In this document: positions 18,464-27,464 of the stretch, in pieces
Numbering within the stretch: position 1 is the first letter of the stretch
Layout: each line of letters starts with the position of its first letter
NCBI GenBank assembly: GCA_029858285.1
Contig: JAOUFN010000020.1
Location: 1-45,936, forward strand
From: Nitrospirota bacterium
GTDB taxonomy: Bacteria; Nitrospirota; JACRHL01
DNA: 45,936 nucleotides
Direction: 5' to 3'
The notes under the pieces: generated by a model
What the model was told of the DNA's origin: nothing
The model's input: only the letters and a program-made list of their open reading frames with translations
The model's database searches: none
Program-made: the position numbers and the translations under genes

Positions 18464-19786
18464 ATGGGGTTTGGCAAGTCTGACGGCGGGGGTTCTTCCT
18501 CCGATTCCATCAACGCCCGGCGCATCCGTGTCCAGTCCGGGAGTGGGGGTGGTTCCCGAATATTCGCATCGCCCGCCAGCCCGGCAACGCCGCCCGCCAG
18601 CCCGGCAACGCCGCCCGCCAGCCCGGAGCGCGGGACCGCTGCGGAAAATCCCGCCACCGCCACGCTCGCCGCCGATACCGCAACCGATACCGCAACCGAT
18701 ACCGCAACCGATACCGCAACCGATACCGCAACCGATACCGCAACCGATACCGGCACCCGGACCGCAGCGGACGTCACCAAAACCCCGACCACCAGCTTCA
18801 TCCTCAAGCCGACGGCGGCGCCACCGGGCGACGTCCAGCGCATCGAGTTTCAGGGCAAGACCGGTGAGCTGTACCGCGTCATGCTGCGCAACCTTGTGCT
18901 CAATGTGCTGACTCTGGGCATCTATCAGGCCTGGGCCAAAACCCACCTGCGCCGCTACCTGTGGAGCCGCATGTCTTTCGCGGGAGACCCCCTGGAATAC
19001 ACCGGCACCGGACGCGAATTTTTCCGTGGTTTGATGATGGGCGGCGCCGTCCTGACCCTGTTCTCGATGTTCTCCCAGGGCCTTTCCTTCGCCGTCGGCA
19101 CCGTTTTCCCCCCCACCTCGCCCCAGGCCATCCTGATCGGCATGACGGTCAACGTGCTGTTCTTCATTTTCATCATGCCCATGGCCCGCTACGGCGGCCA
19201 GCGCTACCGCTTCAGCCGCACCACCTGGCGCGGCATCCGCCTGGGGGTGCGCGGTTCGGCGCGGAACTATGCCTTCTACTGCATGGGCCAGTCGCTGCTG
19301 ACCCTGCTCACACTGGGTTTCTACCACCCCTTCGCCACCAACAACGCCCGAGCGCGCCTGGTCCGCGACACCACCGTGGGCGGCACCCACCTGGAATACG
19401 ACGGCAACGGCAAGGACCTGCTGCGCCCCTGGCTGCTCACCACGGTGTTGATGATCCCCACCCTGGGGCTGATCTGGTTCTGGTATGGGCTCCGCGCCCA
19501 CCGTTACATGATGGAGCACACCAGCCTGAACGGCGTGCGCTTCACCTCCGACATGACCTACCGCAACTGGTCCTCGCTGTTTACCGGCAACTTCCTGCTG
19601 CTGCTGTGCACTCTGGGACTCGCCTGGCCGGCGGTGGTGCGTCGCGACATGAGCTTTGCCTGTGCCCACAACGGTATCACCGGAGATCCGGGCTTCGAGG
19701 CCATCGTTCAGGGGGCACGCCAGGAGGCGGGCACCGGCGAGGGCATCGCCGAGGTCATGGACGTGGGCAACATGGGGTTTGGATAA
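18464..19786 (+). CDS. DUF898 (YjgN-type) multi-pass membrane protein with repetitive N-terminus
   Basis: 440 residues. Residues 1-120 are low complexity: Gly/Ser-rich, then SPATPPA units from a 21-bp repeat, then (TDTA) units from a 12-bp repeat. From about residue 125 (RIEFQGKTGELYRVMLRNLV) comes the DUF898 core with LTLGIYQAWAKTHLRRYLWS, FAGDPLEYTGTGREFFRG, and repeated LGFYHPFATNNARARL- and LGLIWFWYGLRAHRYM-type segments. Several hydrophobic helices place it in the inner membrane. Its biochemical function is unknown. A GGGGAT site precedes ATG 18464. The next gene, an M48 protease, starts 6 bp after the stop, a pairing that points to a shared role. Confidence 0.85.
   Translation: MGFGKSDGGGSSSDSINARRIRVQSGSGGGSRIFASPASPATPPASPATPPASPERGTAAENPATATLAADTATDTATDTATDTATDTATDTATDTGTRTAADVTKTPTTSFILKPTAAPPGDVQRIEFQGKTGELYRVMLRNLVLNVLTLGIYQAWAKTHLRRYLWSRMSFAGDPLEYTGTGREFFRGLMMGGAVLTLFSMFSQGLSFAVGTVFPPTSPQAILIGMTVNVLFFIFIMPMARYGGQRYRFSRTTWRGIRLGVRGSARNYAFYCMGQSLLTLLTLGFYHPFATNNARARLVRDTTVGGTHLEYDGNGKDLLRPWLLTTVLMIPTLGLIWFWYGLRAHRYMMEHTSLNGVRFTSDMTYRNWSSLFTGNFLLLLCTLGLAWPAVVRRDMSFACAHNGITGDPGFEAIVQGARQEAGTGEGIAEVMDVGNMGFG
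18571..18627 (+). repeat. 21-bp tandem repeat encoding SPATPPA units
   Basis: GCCCGCCAGCCCGGCAACGCC occurs twice in full and once in part, in frame, within the DUF898 gene. Confidence 0.8.
18674..18757 (+). repeat. 12-bp tandem repeat encoding TDTA units
   Basis: Six perfect copies of GATACCGCAACC and one variant (GATACCGGCACC). The unit is a multiple of three, so copy-number change lengthens or shortens the Thr/Asp/Ala linker without breaking the frame. Confidence 0.9.
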
Positions 19787-19792
19787 GGCCGG

Positions 19793-21031
19793 ATGGGCAC
19801 GTTTTCCGGTCGATTCTGCGACGGCCTCACCGCCCGCTCCCACGCGGTGCGGGTGGAGGTGACCCGCGCCTACCTCGACATCCGCCCCGAGGGCGACGAC
19901 CTGTCTCCCGCCAATTGGTGGTTGAACGGGCTGGACTGGACCGATCCGGTGCTGCCCGGCGACCCGGTGACGATCACCCACCGGGACTTTCCGGACGCGC
20001 TGCTGACGGTGAGCGACGCCAAATTTCTTGCCGAAATTCAGCGTTTCGACCCCGAGGCGCTGGGCAAATCGGCTCGCGCCGCCACCCGCCGCCACAGCGG
20101 CCTGAAGACCACGGCCACCGCCGCCGGAGCCCTCGCCCTGTGCGCAGTGGCGGTGATGGTGTTGCCCGGTCTGCTGGCGCCACTGATTCCGCCGTCCTGG
20201 GAACGCCATCTGGGCGACTCGGCGGCCGCCTCCTTTCTGAGCCACGCCAGGGAATGCCATTCCACGGCAGGGGACGACACAGTCGCCGTCCTGACCCGCC
20301 GGTTGCAGGACGCTTCCCGGGGGCCGTTCGACCTCACCCTGCATGTGGTGAAATCGGACATGGTCAACGCATTCGCCATGCCGGGGGGGCAGGTTGTGCT
20401 GTTCAGCGGCCTGATCGACAAGGCCGAATCGCCGGACGAGGTAGCCGGGGTGCTGGCCCACGAAACCGCCCACGTGGTGCGCCGCCACGGCACCCAGGGG
20501 CTGATTCGCTCCACCGCGCTGAGTGTGGCGGTGAGCACGCTCACCGGTTCGACGGACGGCGGCGCCTTTACCGGTCGCGTCGCCGCCCAGTTGACAGATC
20601 TGTCATTCTCCCGCGTTCAGGAGGAGGAGGCCGACCGCGTGGGGGCGGACATCATGCGCCGCGCCGGCTGGTCCGTAGCCGGCATGGGCCAGTTCTTCGA
20701 GCGCATGCAACGGGACCATGGCGACCAGATTCCGGCCCTCCTGTCCACCCACCCGCGCCCGGCGGACCGGGCGCAACAACTGGCACGGGAACGGACCAAT
20801 CAGGAGCGGCAGGGAACCCCCACCACAGCGGCGCTGACCGAAGAGCAATGGCAGGCGCTGCGCGGCATTTGCGGCGTCCCCGCCAAAGTGCCCGCCAAAG
20901 CCTCCGACGCGACCTCGGCTGACCCACCGGCCGAAACCGCCAAAACCCCCGCGTCCCCCGCGCCACATCATCCACCGCGCCAGCCCCGTGGCCGGAACAC
21001 GGCCAGCGCCGATTCAGGCGCCCACGCCTGA
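19793..21031 (+). CDS. M48-family metalloprotease, membrane-anchored
   Basis: 412 residues. The N-terminal 100 residues have no recognised catalytic motif and resemble a small beta domain. A hydrophobic helix (about 106-130, ATAAGALALCAVAVMVLPGL) anchors the protein. The protease domain then shows NAFAMPGGQVVLFSGLI, the zinc motif HETAH at 223-227 (HExxH) and the third-ligand helix EEEADRVGADIM. This is the M48 (HtpX/Ste24-like or BepA-like) layout. The C-terminal 80 residues are Pro/Ala/Thr-rich. AAGG precedes the ATG. The gene follows the DUF898 gene at 6 bp, so the two form an operon. Its 3' end overlaps the convergent antiporter gene by 18 bp. Confidence 0.9.
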   Translation: MGTFSGRFCDGLTARSHAVRVEVTRAYLDIRPEGDDLSPANWWLNGLDWTDPVLPGDPVTITHRDFPDALLTVSDAKFLAEIQRFDPEALGKSARAATRRHSGLKTTATAAGALALCAVAVMVLPGLLAPLIPPSWERHLGDSAAASFLSHARECHSTAGDDTVAVLTRRLQDASRGPFDLTLHVVKSDMVNAFAMPGGQVVLFSGLIDKAESPDEVAGVLAHETAHVVRRHGTQGLIRSTALSVAVSTLTGSTDGGAFTGRVAAQLTDLSFSRVQEEEADRVGADIMRRAGWSVAGMGQFFERMQRDHGDQIPALLSTHPRPADRAQQLARERTNQERQGTPTTAALTEEQWQALRGICGVPAKVPAKASDATSADPPAETAKTPASPAPHHPPRQPRGRNTASADSGAHA

Positions 21032-22186
21032 CGCCGTGCGGCCGGTAAGGCGGCGCGCGGCGCCGATCCACAGGGGGCTGACCGCCAGCGACAGGGCGAT
21101 GACGGAGATCGCCATCTGGTAGCCGCCCATCCCGATCACCCCCACCTGCAGCCCGAGAGCCGCCAGCACAAAACTGAATTCACCGATCTGGGCCAGCAGG
21201 GCGCCGCCATACAGGCTGTCGCGCCACCCGCCGTGCAGCAGCCGCAGGATGGCCGCGTTGACCACCGTCTTGGCAACCAGCACCAGCAGCACGAACAGCA
21301 GCACGGTGCCCAAAAAGTCGCGCAGGAACGCCAGATCCACCAGCATCCCCACCGATACGAAGAACAGCGCCACGAACACCACCTGGAACGGCGCCACATG
21401 GCGGCGCACCCAGTGGGCCTCCCGCGCCGCCCCCACCAGCATCCCGGCCACCAGCGCGCCCAGCGCGGCGCTGAGCCCGGCCAGTCCGGTGACCCACGCC
21501 AGCCCGAAGCACAACGCCAGAGCGGCGAACACCTCCATTTCGTGATCGGCCCGCAACGGCCACAGCCACGGCAGGCTGATGCGCGGCGACAGGGCCATCC
21601 ACCCCACCACCCCCAGCAGCGCCACCACGCCGCTGATCTGGGTGGCCAGTTCCGGCCCCGACAACACCTGCCCGCCCATCATGGAAACCCCCAGCAGCAT
21701 GGGGATCAACAGCACGTCCTGGGCCACCAGCACCCCGGCCACACCGTGACCGGTGGGGGTATCCAGTTCACTGTTCCGGGTGAGCAGTTTGAGCACCACC
21801 ACGGTGCTGCTCATGCTGACGATGCAGCCCAGCAGCACCACCCGCTCCGGCGGCCAGCCGGTCCAGCGGGCCAGAATCGCCACCAGGGCGATGCACAGGG
21901 CCACCTGCAGCAGGGTTCCCCCCACCGCCACCCGCCACGCGCCAACCAGTTCCCGCGGGTGCAGTTCCATGCCCACGAAGAACAGCAGCAACACCACGCC
22001 CATGCCGCCCAGACGGGTCAGCACGGCATGGTCGGTGACCACCGCCAGGCCGTGGGGCCCCAGCGCCACACCGGCGCACAGATAGGCCAGCACCTGCGGC
22101 AGACGCAGGGCGCGCAGCACCAGGCCAAAGCCCAGTATCGCCAGCAGCGCCCCCACCAGCGCGGGCATGGCGGGATCCAGCGGCAT
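21014..22186 (-). CDS. CPA2-type cation:proton antiporter (KefB/KefC-like membrane domain)
   Basis: 390 residues, nearly all membrane helices. LVLRALRLPQVLAYLCAGVALGPHGL, SMSSTVVVLKLL (the broken-helix region), GVLVAQDVLLIPMLLG (the conserved Gln-Asp of CPA2 exchangers), and LAQIGEFSFVLAALGL are typical. No TrkA-N/RCK domain follows, unlike KefB/C. It probably exchanges K+ or Na+ for H+. It lies 35 bp downstream of the methyltransferase-ATP-grasp gene on the same strand, so co-transcription is likely. Start ATG 22186 has GGGG about 9 nt upstream. The 3' end overlaps the M48 gene tail by 18 bp. Confidence 0.88.
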   Translation of the reverse strand: MPLDPAMPALVGALLAILGFGLVLRALRLPQVLAYLCAGVALGPHGLAVVTDHAVLTRLGGMGVVLLLFFVGMELHPRELVGAWRVAVGGTLLQVALCIALVAILARWTGWPPERVVLLGCIVSMSSTVVVLKLLTRNSELDTPTGHGVAGVLVAQDVLLIPMLLGVSMMGGQVLSGPELATQISGVVALLGVVGWMALSPRISLPWLWPLRADHEMEVFAALALCFGLAWVTGLAGLSAALGALVAGMLVGAAREAHWVRRHVAPFQVVFVALFFVSVGMLVDLAFLRDFLGTVLLFVLLVLVAKTVVNAAILRLLHGGWRDSLYGGALLAQIGEFSFVLAALGLQVGVIGMGGYQMAISVIALSLAVSPLWIGAARRLTGRTASGVGA

Positions 22187-22221
22187 TTACGAAATCCCCG
22201 GTATCAAGCGTTCCCGGAGTT

Positions 22222-24183
22222 TCAGGCGCCCCCGGAAGCGCTGGTGGTGGCCGCCTGCACCTCTTGCGGGGTCAGCCCCAGCCGGTCCTCGGTGGTCCGC
22301 AGAATCGCCCCCAGCATGTCGGTGTAGCGCATGCCGGCCAGCCCCGCCATCTTGGCCAGATGGCCGTCCCAGCACCAGCCGGGATTGGGGTTTACCTCCA
22401 GCAGGCGCGGCACGCCGCTGGCGTCCAAACGCCAGTCGATGCGGGTGTAGTCGCGGCACTCCAGACGTTCCGCCAGGCCCACGCACCACTCCACCAGCGC
22501 CTGCTCGGTTTCGATGGGCAGGTTGGCGGGGACCGAGCGCAGGACGGAATAGGGGGAGTCCGGCACCCACTTGGCCTCGTAGCCGCAGATTCTCGGCAGG
22601 CCGTCGGGCAGGCCCGTGTAATCCTCCTCGAGCACCGGCAGCACCGTGTAGCCGGCGGGCGGCGTGCCGATGATGCCGACGGTAAGGTCCTTGCCGGTGA
22701 GGAATTCCTCCACCAGCACCGGTTTTTCGTAACCGAAGCGGTCGCGGATGGTGCGCACCTGGTCGATCAACTCTTCCGGGGTGTACACCACGCTCTTGGT
22801 GGTGATGCCGAAGCTGGAATCGCCGAAGTTTGGCTTGACGATGGCCGGGAACGGGAACGGCAGGTCATAGGCCATGTCCTCGGCCTGCAGGAACACGCCG
22901 GAGGGTGTCGGCAGGCCCATTTCCTTGGCGATGCCGCGCACCAGCGACTTGTCGTAGCAATAGGCCAGACACTGGGGATTGGAACCGGAATACGGGATGC
23001 CCAGCATCTCCAGCAGGGCGGGCACGTGCAGTTCGCGCCGCGCGTCGTTGGAAAAGCCCTCGTCGCACAGGTTGAACACATAGTCCACACGCCCCGCCAG
23101 ACGCCCGAGGTCCTGAATCAGGGTGCCGTGGTTCTGCAGGTAGGTGAACTTGTATCCCTCGCGCTCGGCCAGGGCTTCCTTCATGCGGTCGATGGTATAG
23201 AAATCGTCCTCGTCGAACACCGTGAGCGGTTTCAGCGGGTCCGGCCGCTCCGGATCACCCATCACCACGGCCACATGGCGCACCCCCTGGCTGACGGGTT
23301 TGCGCACCGCGCTCCACTCCTTGCGCACCACCGCCACGGCAATATTGCGCTGGGCCATCATGCCCAGGTCCTGATCGCGCTGCGATTCGGTGCGCACGGC
23401 CACGTCCGGGAACGCCGCATCGGTGAATCCGGCCCGCTCCAGCAGGCGCTGAATGGCGTCGCGGGAATACAGCCGCTCGGCGTAGAACTGGTCGGCCAGC
23501 ACCCCTTTTTCCACATGGGTGACCACCTCGCGGGACACCAGACGGTCGCTGTCGTCGGTCAGGGAGCGCTCACGGCAGACAAACAGTTTGCTGTCGATCC
23601 ACTCCCAGGAGCGCGGCTGGAAATGGCTGCGCAGATAGTCGCCATCGGCGATGTCGATGAGAATTTTGCCCCACGGCTTGAGCACGCGCATCACCTCGCG
23701 CAGCACCGCCAGGTCGTCCTGCAGGCTCTCGAAATAACCGAAGCTGTTGCCCAGAATCAGCACCGCGTCGAAGCGGTCGGACTGAAAACCCAGACGGCGG
23801 GCGTCGCCCTCGCGAAAGCGGATGCGCAGCCCTTCCTTGCGTCCCTGATCGCGGGCCTTCTGGATCAGATAGTGGGAACGGTCCAGCCCCTCCACGCCAA
23901 CAATCCCGCGCCGCGCCAGTTCCAGGGTGTGCCGACCCTGACCGCAGCACAGGTCCAGCACCCGGGACTCGGGGGCGAGGTTCAGCAGTTCGATGATGCG
24001 GCCCACCTCGCGGCGGGTGATTTCCGCATCGCCCACCACGTCGCCGTCGGTCTTCAGGTAAAGGGGATTGAAAATCTTCCGCCACCAGTCGCCGCGAACG
24101 TGGGCTTCCAGATCCGGGACGGGGCCCAGGGTGCGTGCGCGGGAACCAACGCGGCGGGTACCGCCGGTCTTGCTCCGGTTCAT
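22222..24183 (-). CDS. Fusion of class I methyltransferase and D-Ala-D-Ala-ligase-like ATP-grasp enzyme
   Basis: 653 residues, two catalytic domains. Residues about 30-290 are a Rossmann SAM methyltransferase: motif I VLDLCCGQGRHTLEL (75-89), then GVEGLDRSHYLI, FDAVLILGNSFGYF and VLKPWGKILIDI. Residues about 300-640 are an ATP-grasp ligase of the Ddl type: GIPYSGSNPQCLAYCYDKSL (395-414), lysine in AIVKPNFGDSSFG (Lys450), hinge VEEFLTGKDLTVG, and metal ligands in RIDWRLDASGVPRLLEVNPN (Glu596, Asn598). True Ddl is about 310-360 residues and has no methyltransferase, and the cell presumably has ddl in its division cluster. I infer a peptide-like or amino-acid-derived small molecule that is ligated and methylated. 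The substrate is unknown. Start ATG 24183 follows GGAGA. The antiporter gene is 35 bp downstream. Confidence 0.88.
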   Translation of the reverse strand: MNRSKTGGTRRVGSRARTLGPVPDLEAHVRGDWWRKIFNPLYLKTDGDVVGDAEITRREVGRIIELLNLAPESRVLDLCCGQGRHTLELARRGIVGVEGLDRSHYLIQKARDQGRKEGLRIRFREGDARRLGFQSDRFDAVLILGNSFGYFESLQDDLAVLREVMRVLKPWGKILIDIADGDYLRSHFQPRSWEWIDSKLFVCRERSLTDDSDRLVSREVVTHVEKGVLADQFYAERLYSRDAIQRLLERAGFTDAAFPDVAVRTESQRDQDLGMMAQRNIAVAVVRKEWSAVRKPVSQGVRHVAVVMGDPERPDPLKPLTVFDEDDFYTIDRMKEALAEREGYKFTYLQNHGTLIQDLGRLAGRVDYVFNLCDEGFSNDARRELHVPALLEMLGIPYSGSNPQCLAYCYDKSLVRGIAKEMGLPTPSGVFLQAEDMAYDLPFPFPAIVKPNFGDSSFGITTKSVVYTPEELIDQVRTIRDRFGYEKPVLVEEFLTGKDLTVGIIGTPPAGYTVLPVLEEDYTGLPDGLPRICGYEAKWVPDSPYSVLRSVPANLPIETEQALVEWCVGLAERLECRDYTRIDWRLDASGVPRLLEVNPNPGWCWDGHLAKMAGLAGMRYTDMLGAILRTTEDRLGLTPQEVQAATTSASGGA

Positions 24184-24546
24184 GCTGTTTTCTCCATAGA
24201 GACAGGCGGGAACGTTCCGCCCGGATCATCACCCCGCCCAACACGGGCGGTGGCTTCCGAGGACGGATTCGGCGCACGGGCCAGGCCCCTGGGGATGGAC
24301 CTTGCGGGAGGCGTCCGGCCGACCGAACGGCGTGATTTTCAACCTTGCCGACAAATGATGCAATGGGATTTTCGCCTCACGGGAATTTTTTTTTTGATAC
24401 CCTCTCCCAGTCCATTAAAAAGTGGGGGAAAAAGCCCCCCGCGCCACATCGTCCCTTCCCTTCAGGTGCCCCTTCCATGGACAATGGCGGCGGGACCTGA
24501 AGCGGAAGAAAATTCAGTGGGTGGTTCGGGGGAGAGGTCGGCACAC
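24184..24546. other. Divergent intergenic region, fusion gene to SLC13 permease
   Basis: About 360 bp. Near the fusion gene is a nearly perfect palindrome, GGCGGGAACGTTCCGCC (24204-24220, core GGAACGTTCC), 20 bp before its ATG, a possible operator. Further right are a T10 run (about 24388-24397) and a GGGGGAAAAAGCCCCC hairpin (about 24424-24440). I see no clear promoter boxes. Confidence 0.35.
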
Positions 24547-26319
24547 ATGGACCACAGACAAATTGCCATACTGGGCATCCTCGGTGGCGCCATGGGCCTG
24601 TTTTTGTGGGGCCGCTGGCGCTACGACGTGGTGGCCCTGCTGGCGTTGCTGGCGGGTGTCGGGCTGGGCGTGGTGGACGCGGGCACGGCCTTCAACGGCT
24701 TTGCCCACCCGGCGGTCATCACGGTGGCGGCGGTGCTGGTCATCAGCCGCGCCCTCACCCGCTCCGGCGCCATCACCCCCCTGGCCGATTTTCTGGCCAT
24801 GCACGTGCGCAACGGCCTGATCTACCGCATCACCCTGCTGGGGGGCAGTTCGGTGGTGTCCGCCTTCGTCAACAACGTGGCCGCCCTCACCATGTTCATG
24901 CCGGTGGCCTCCTCCACCTGCAAACGCACCGGCATTGCCCCCTCCAGCATCTTCATGCCGCTGGCGTTCTGCACCATGCTGGGGGGCATGACCACCATGG
25001 TCGGCACCCCGCCCAACATTATTGTGGCCAACTTCCGCGCCACCGCCACCGGCACCCCCTTCGGCATGTTCGATTTCACTTCGGTGGGTCTCTCGGTGGC
25101 GGTGGCGGGCATCCTGTTTGTGACCCTGTTCGCCCCATGGCTGATCCCGCGCCACCGTACCGCCCGTCCGGAACCCGAAGAATTGTTCGACATCAACAAC
25201 TACTTCTCCGAGCTGGAGGTCGGCGCCGGTTCCCCGCTGGTGGGCCAGAACGTGGGCGATTTTGCACAGGGCAGCGGCCTGGACATCCAGATTCTCGGCC
25301 TGTTCCGTGGCGAGCGGCGCATGTGGGGGCTGTTGCGGCTGGAGGTGATGCAGCCCGGCGACGTGCTGCTGGTCAACTGCGGCGCCGACGTCATCCGCAC
25401 CCTCACCGAGCGCCACGGCCTGCAGGTGGTGGGCGAGGAATCGCTCATGGAGCAGATGAGCCGCGCCGACATCGCCGTGGCCGAAGCGGTGGTCAAGCCC
25501 GATTCGGCCGCTGCGGGCGGCACCCCCCTGGGCCTCAAGCTGCGTTCCCGCTACGGCATCAACCTGCTGGCGGTGGGCCGCGAGGGGCAGCCGGTGCGCA
25601 GCCGACTGCGCGACGTGGTGCTGCGACCCGGTGACGTGCTGTTGTTGCAGGGCGACGCCCAGGAGCTGCCGGAGGTCATGTCCACATTGGGACTGCTGCC
25701 CCTGGCCAGCCGCAAGCTGCACATCAGCGCCCGCCGCGCCGCCCTGCCCCTGAGCATTTTCGCCATCGCCATTGCGCTGATCGGCTTCGGCGTGCTGTCC
25801 GCCCCCCTCTCCCTGGCCGGGGCTGCCGTGGTCATGGTGCTGCTGGAAATTGTCCCGGCGCGTGAAATGTACGACGCGGTGGACTGGCCGGTGGTGGTGA
25901 TGCTGGCGGCCATGATCCCGGTGGGCGAGGCCCTGGACCACACCGGCGCCGCCGGGCTGGTGGGCGCCCAACTGGCGCGGCTGGGATCGGGGCAGTCGCC
26001 CCTGGTGATGATGGCGCTGCTGCTGGTGATCACCATGTTCCTGTCGGACGTGATGAACAACGCCGCCACGGCAGTGGTGATGGCCCCCGTGGGGCTGGAC
26101 CTGGCATCCCGCGTGGGGGCGAGCCCGGACCCGTTCCTGATGGCGGTGGCGATTGGCGCGTCCTGCGCCTTCCTGACCCCGGTGGGGCACCAGAACAACA
26201 CCCTGGTGATGGGACCGGGGGGCTACCGGTTTGGCGATTACTGGCGGCTGGGACTACCGCTGGAGGCGGTGATCGCGGGGGTTTCCATCCCCCTCATCCC
26301 CCTCTTCTGGCCGTTCTAG
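24547..26319 (+). CDS. SLC13/DASS-family permease with two TrkA_C domains
   Basis: 590 residues. Membrane half 1 contains NGFAHPAVITVAAVLVISRA and VVSAFVNNVAALTMFMPVA, then GGMTTMVGTPPNIIVANF. This matches the SNT-like signature of divalent anion:Na+ symporters (half 2: FLSDVMNNAATAVVMAPVGL). Between the halves (about 220-410) lie two TrkA_C/RCK_C-type regulatory domains, seen as GSPLVGQNVGDFAQ with VMQPGDVLLVNCGAD, and GLKLRSRYGINLLAVGREG with RPGDVLLLQGD. Members with this layout carry sulfate, dicarboxylates or similar anions, but the exact ion cannot be read. The ATG at 24547 has GGGGAGAGG about 10 nt upstream. The frame is open far upstream through the antisense of the fusion gene, which I reject as coding. 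Confidence 0.9.
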   Translation: MDHRQIAILGILGGAMGLFLWGRWRYDVVALLALLAGVGLGVVDAGTAFNGFAHPAVITVAAVLVISRALTRSGAITPLADFLAMHVRNGLIYRITLLGGSSVVSAFVNNVAALTMFMPVASSTCKRTGIAPSSIFMPLAFCTMLGGMTTMVGTPPNIIVANFRATATGTPFGMFDFTSVGLSVAVAGILFVTLFAPWLIPRHRTARPEPEELFDINNYFSELEVGAGSPLVGQNVGDFAQGSGLDIQILGLFRGERRMWGLLRLEVMQPGDVLLVNCGADVIRTLTERHGLQVVGEESLMEQMSRADIAVAEAVVKPDSAAAGGTPLGLKLRSRYGINLLAVGREGQPVRSRLRDVVLRPGDVLLLQGDAQELPEVMSTLGLLPLASRKLHISARRAALPLSIFAIAIALIGFGVLSAPLSLAGAAVVMVLLEIVPAREMYDAVDWPVVVMLAAMIPVGEALDHTGAAGLVGAQLARLGSGQSPLVMMALLLVITMFLSDVMNNAATAVVMAPVGLDLASRVGASPDPFLMAVAIGASCAFLTPVGHQNNTLVMGPGGYRFGDYWRLGLPLEAVIAGVSIPLIPLFWPF

Positions 26320-26403
26320 GGGAGGAAGGGGGAGGCGACGCCCCCCCTGCCGGGATCGAAGCAAGGGGGCTCCGGGAGGATCGCGGCGACCCGTACCCGT
26401 CGG

Positions 26404-27291
26404 CTACCCGACCGCCGTCATGGCCCGACGGGCGCTGTTCCACTCGTGCGCCACCTGTGCGGCAAAGCCCTCGAAACTGCGCGGCGAGCGGCCCAGAATC
26501 TGCGTCTGCACGCGCAGCGCGGCAGGATCGGCGGACAGGCCGTGAATCTGCATCTGGTGATACATTTCCGCCAGGCCGTCCACCACCCCGCGCGGCATCT
26601 CGGGCGGCGCCTGCGCCACCCACGCGGCCACCGAATCCCCGGCATAGACCACGCTGCGTCCCAGATGCCGACGCCACGCTGCGGCCACCTCGGAGCCGGT
26701 GAGGGGGTCCGGGCCGTCCAGACGATAGGACTGGCCGTTGTGGCCGGAAGTGGTCAACGCCGCCGCGGCCACTTCCGCCACATCGCGCACGTCCACCCGG
26801 CTGACGCCCGCAGACCCCAAGGGTAGCGGGTAGAAGCCGCGCTCGATGACGCCGCGCCAGGCAATGTCATTTTGAAACAGATGATTGGGGCGCAACACCG
26901 TCCAGCGCAGGCCGGAATCTCGAATGGCCTGTTCGACCAGCCGCTTGGCGGCGAAGGCCGGAACCTTTTCCGCCCACGACGGCGCGGGGGCGGACAGATA
27001 GACAATGCGCTTGCACCCGGCGGCCTTGGCCGCCCGCACCAGGCCAATGCCCCGATCCGCCTCGTCCGGTCCCACCCCGGTGACCAGAAACACGGACTCG
27101 AAATCGGCCAGCGTGGACTTGAGGCCGTCCGGCTTCGAGGCGTCACCCAGACGCCCCTCCACGCCGAACGGCAGTGTGTTCAGACGCTCCCGCGAACGGC
27201 TCAGCACGGCCACGGTGTCCACCCGCCCCAACAGGGCGCGGGCCGTGGCGGCGCCGATGGTCCCGGTGCCACCGACCAGCAAAATGGCCAT
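26404..27291 (-). CDS. NAD(P)-binding NmrA/SDR-like protein
   Basis: 295 residues from ATG 27291, preceded by GAGAGGGGAG. The frame could begin 48 bp earlier, but that adds an Arg-rich stretch before the nucleotide-binding strand. The N-terminal MAILLVGGTGTIGAATARAL is the Rossmann GxxGxxG of atypical short-chain dehydrogenases. Further on are VFLVTGVGP, KRIVYLSAPAPS, WTVLRPNHLFQNDI and RVDVRDVAEVAAAAL, typical of NmrA/NAD(P)H-binding sensors and reductases. The Tyr-x3-Lys active site is not evident, so it may be a redox-sensing or isomerase-type protein rather than a classical dehydrogenase. It is convergent with the permease gene. Confidence 0.82.
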   Translation of the reverse strand: MAILLVGGTGTIGAATARALLGRVDTVAVLSRSRERLNTLPFGVEGRLGDASKPDGLKSTLADFESVFLVTGVGPDEADRGIGLVRAAKAAGCKRIVYLSAPAPSWAEKVPAFAAKRLVEQAIRDSGLRWTVLRPNHLFQNDIAWRGVIERGFYPLPLGSAGVSRVDVRDVAEVAAAALTTSGHNGQSYRLDGPDPLTGSEVAAAWRRHLGRSVVYAGDSVAAWVAQAPPEMPRGVVDGLAEMYHQMQIHGLSADPAALRVQTQILGRSPRSFEGFAAQVAHEWNSARRAMTAVG

Positions 27292-27464
27292 AACTCCCCT
27301 CTCGCGAATCCGCGACCGCCCACGAGGAGCGATCCACACCGAAAAAAGGCCATCTTACATGATTTTCGGAACGGGTGGCACCCCCGGAAACCGGTCCGGA
27401 GCGGGTAATCCGGAGAAGGCCGCCTCCCCCGTCCGGGTCTGCGTGGCGCCCCCCTGCGCCGCCG

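Noticed and set aside
22264-24546. Very long plus-strand open frame running antisense through the fusion gene into the permease gene
   Set aside because: High GC leaves antisense frames open. Only the part from 24547 has a ribosome-binding site and family motifs. The minus strand here has clear methyltransferase and ATP-grasp motifs.
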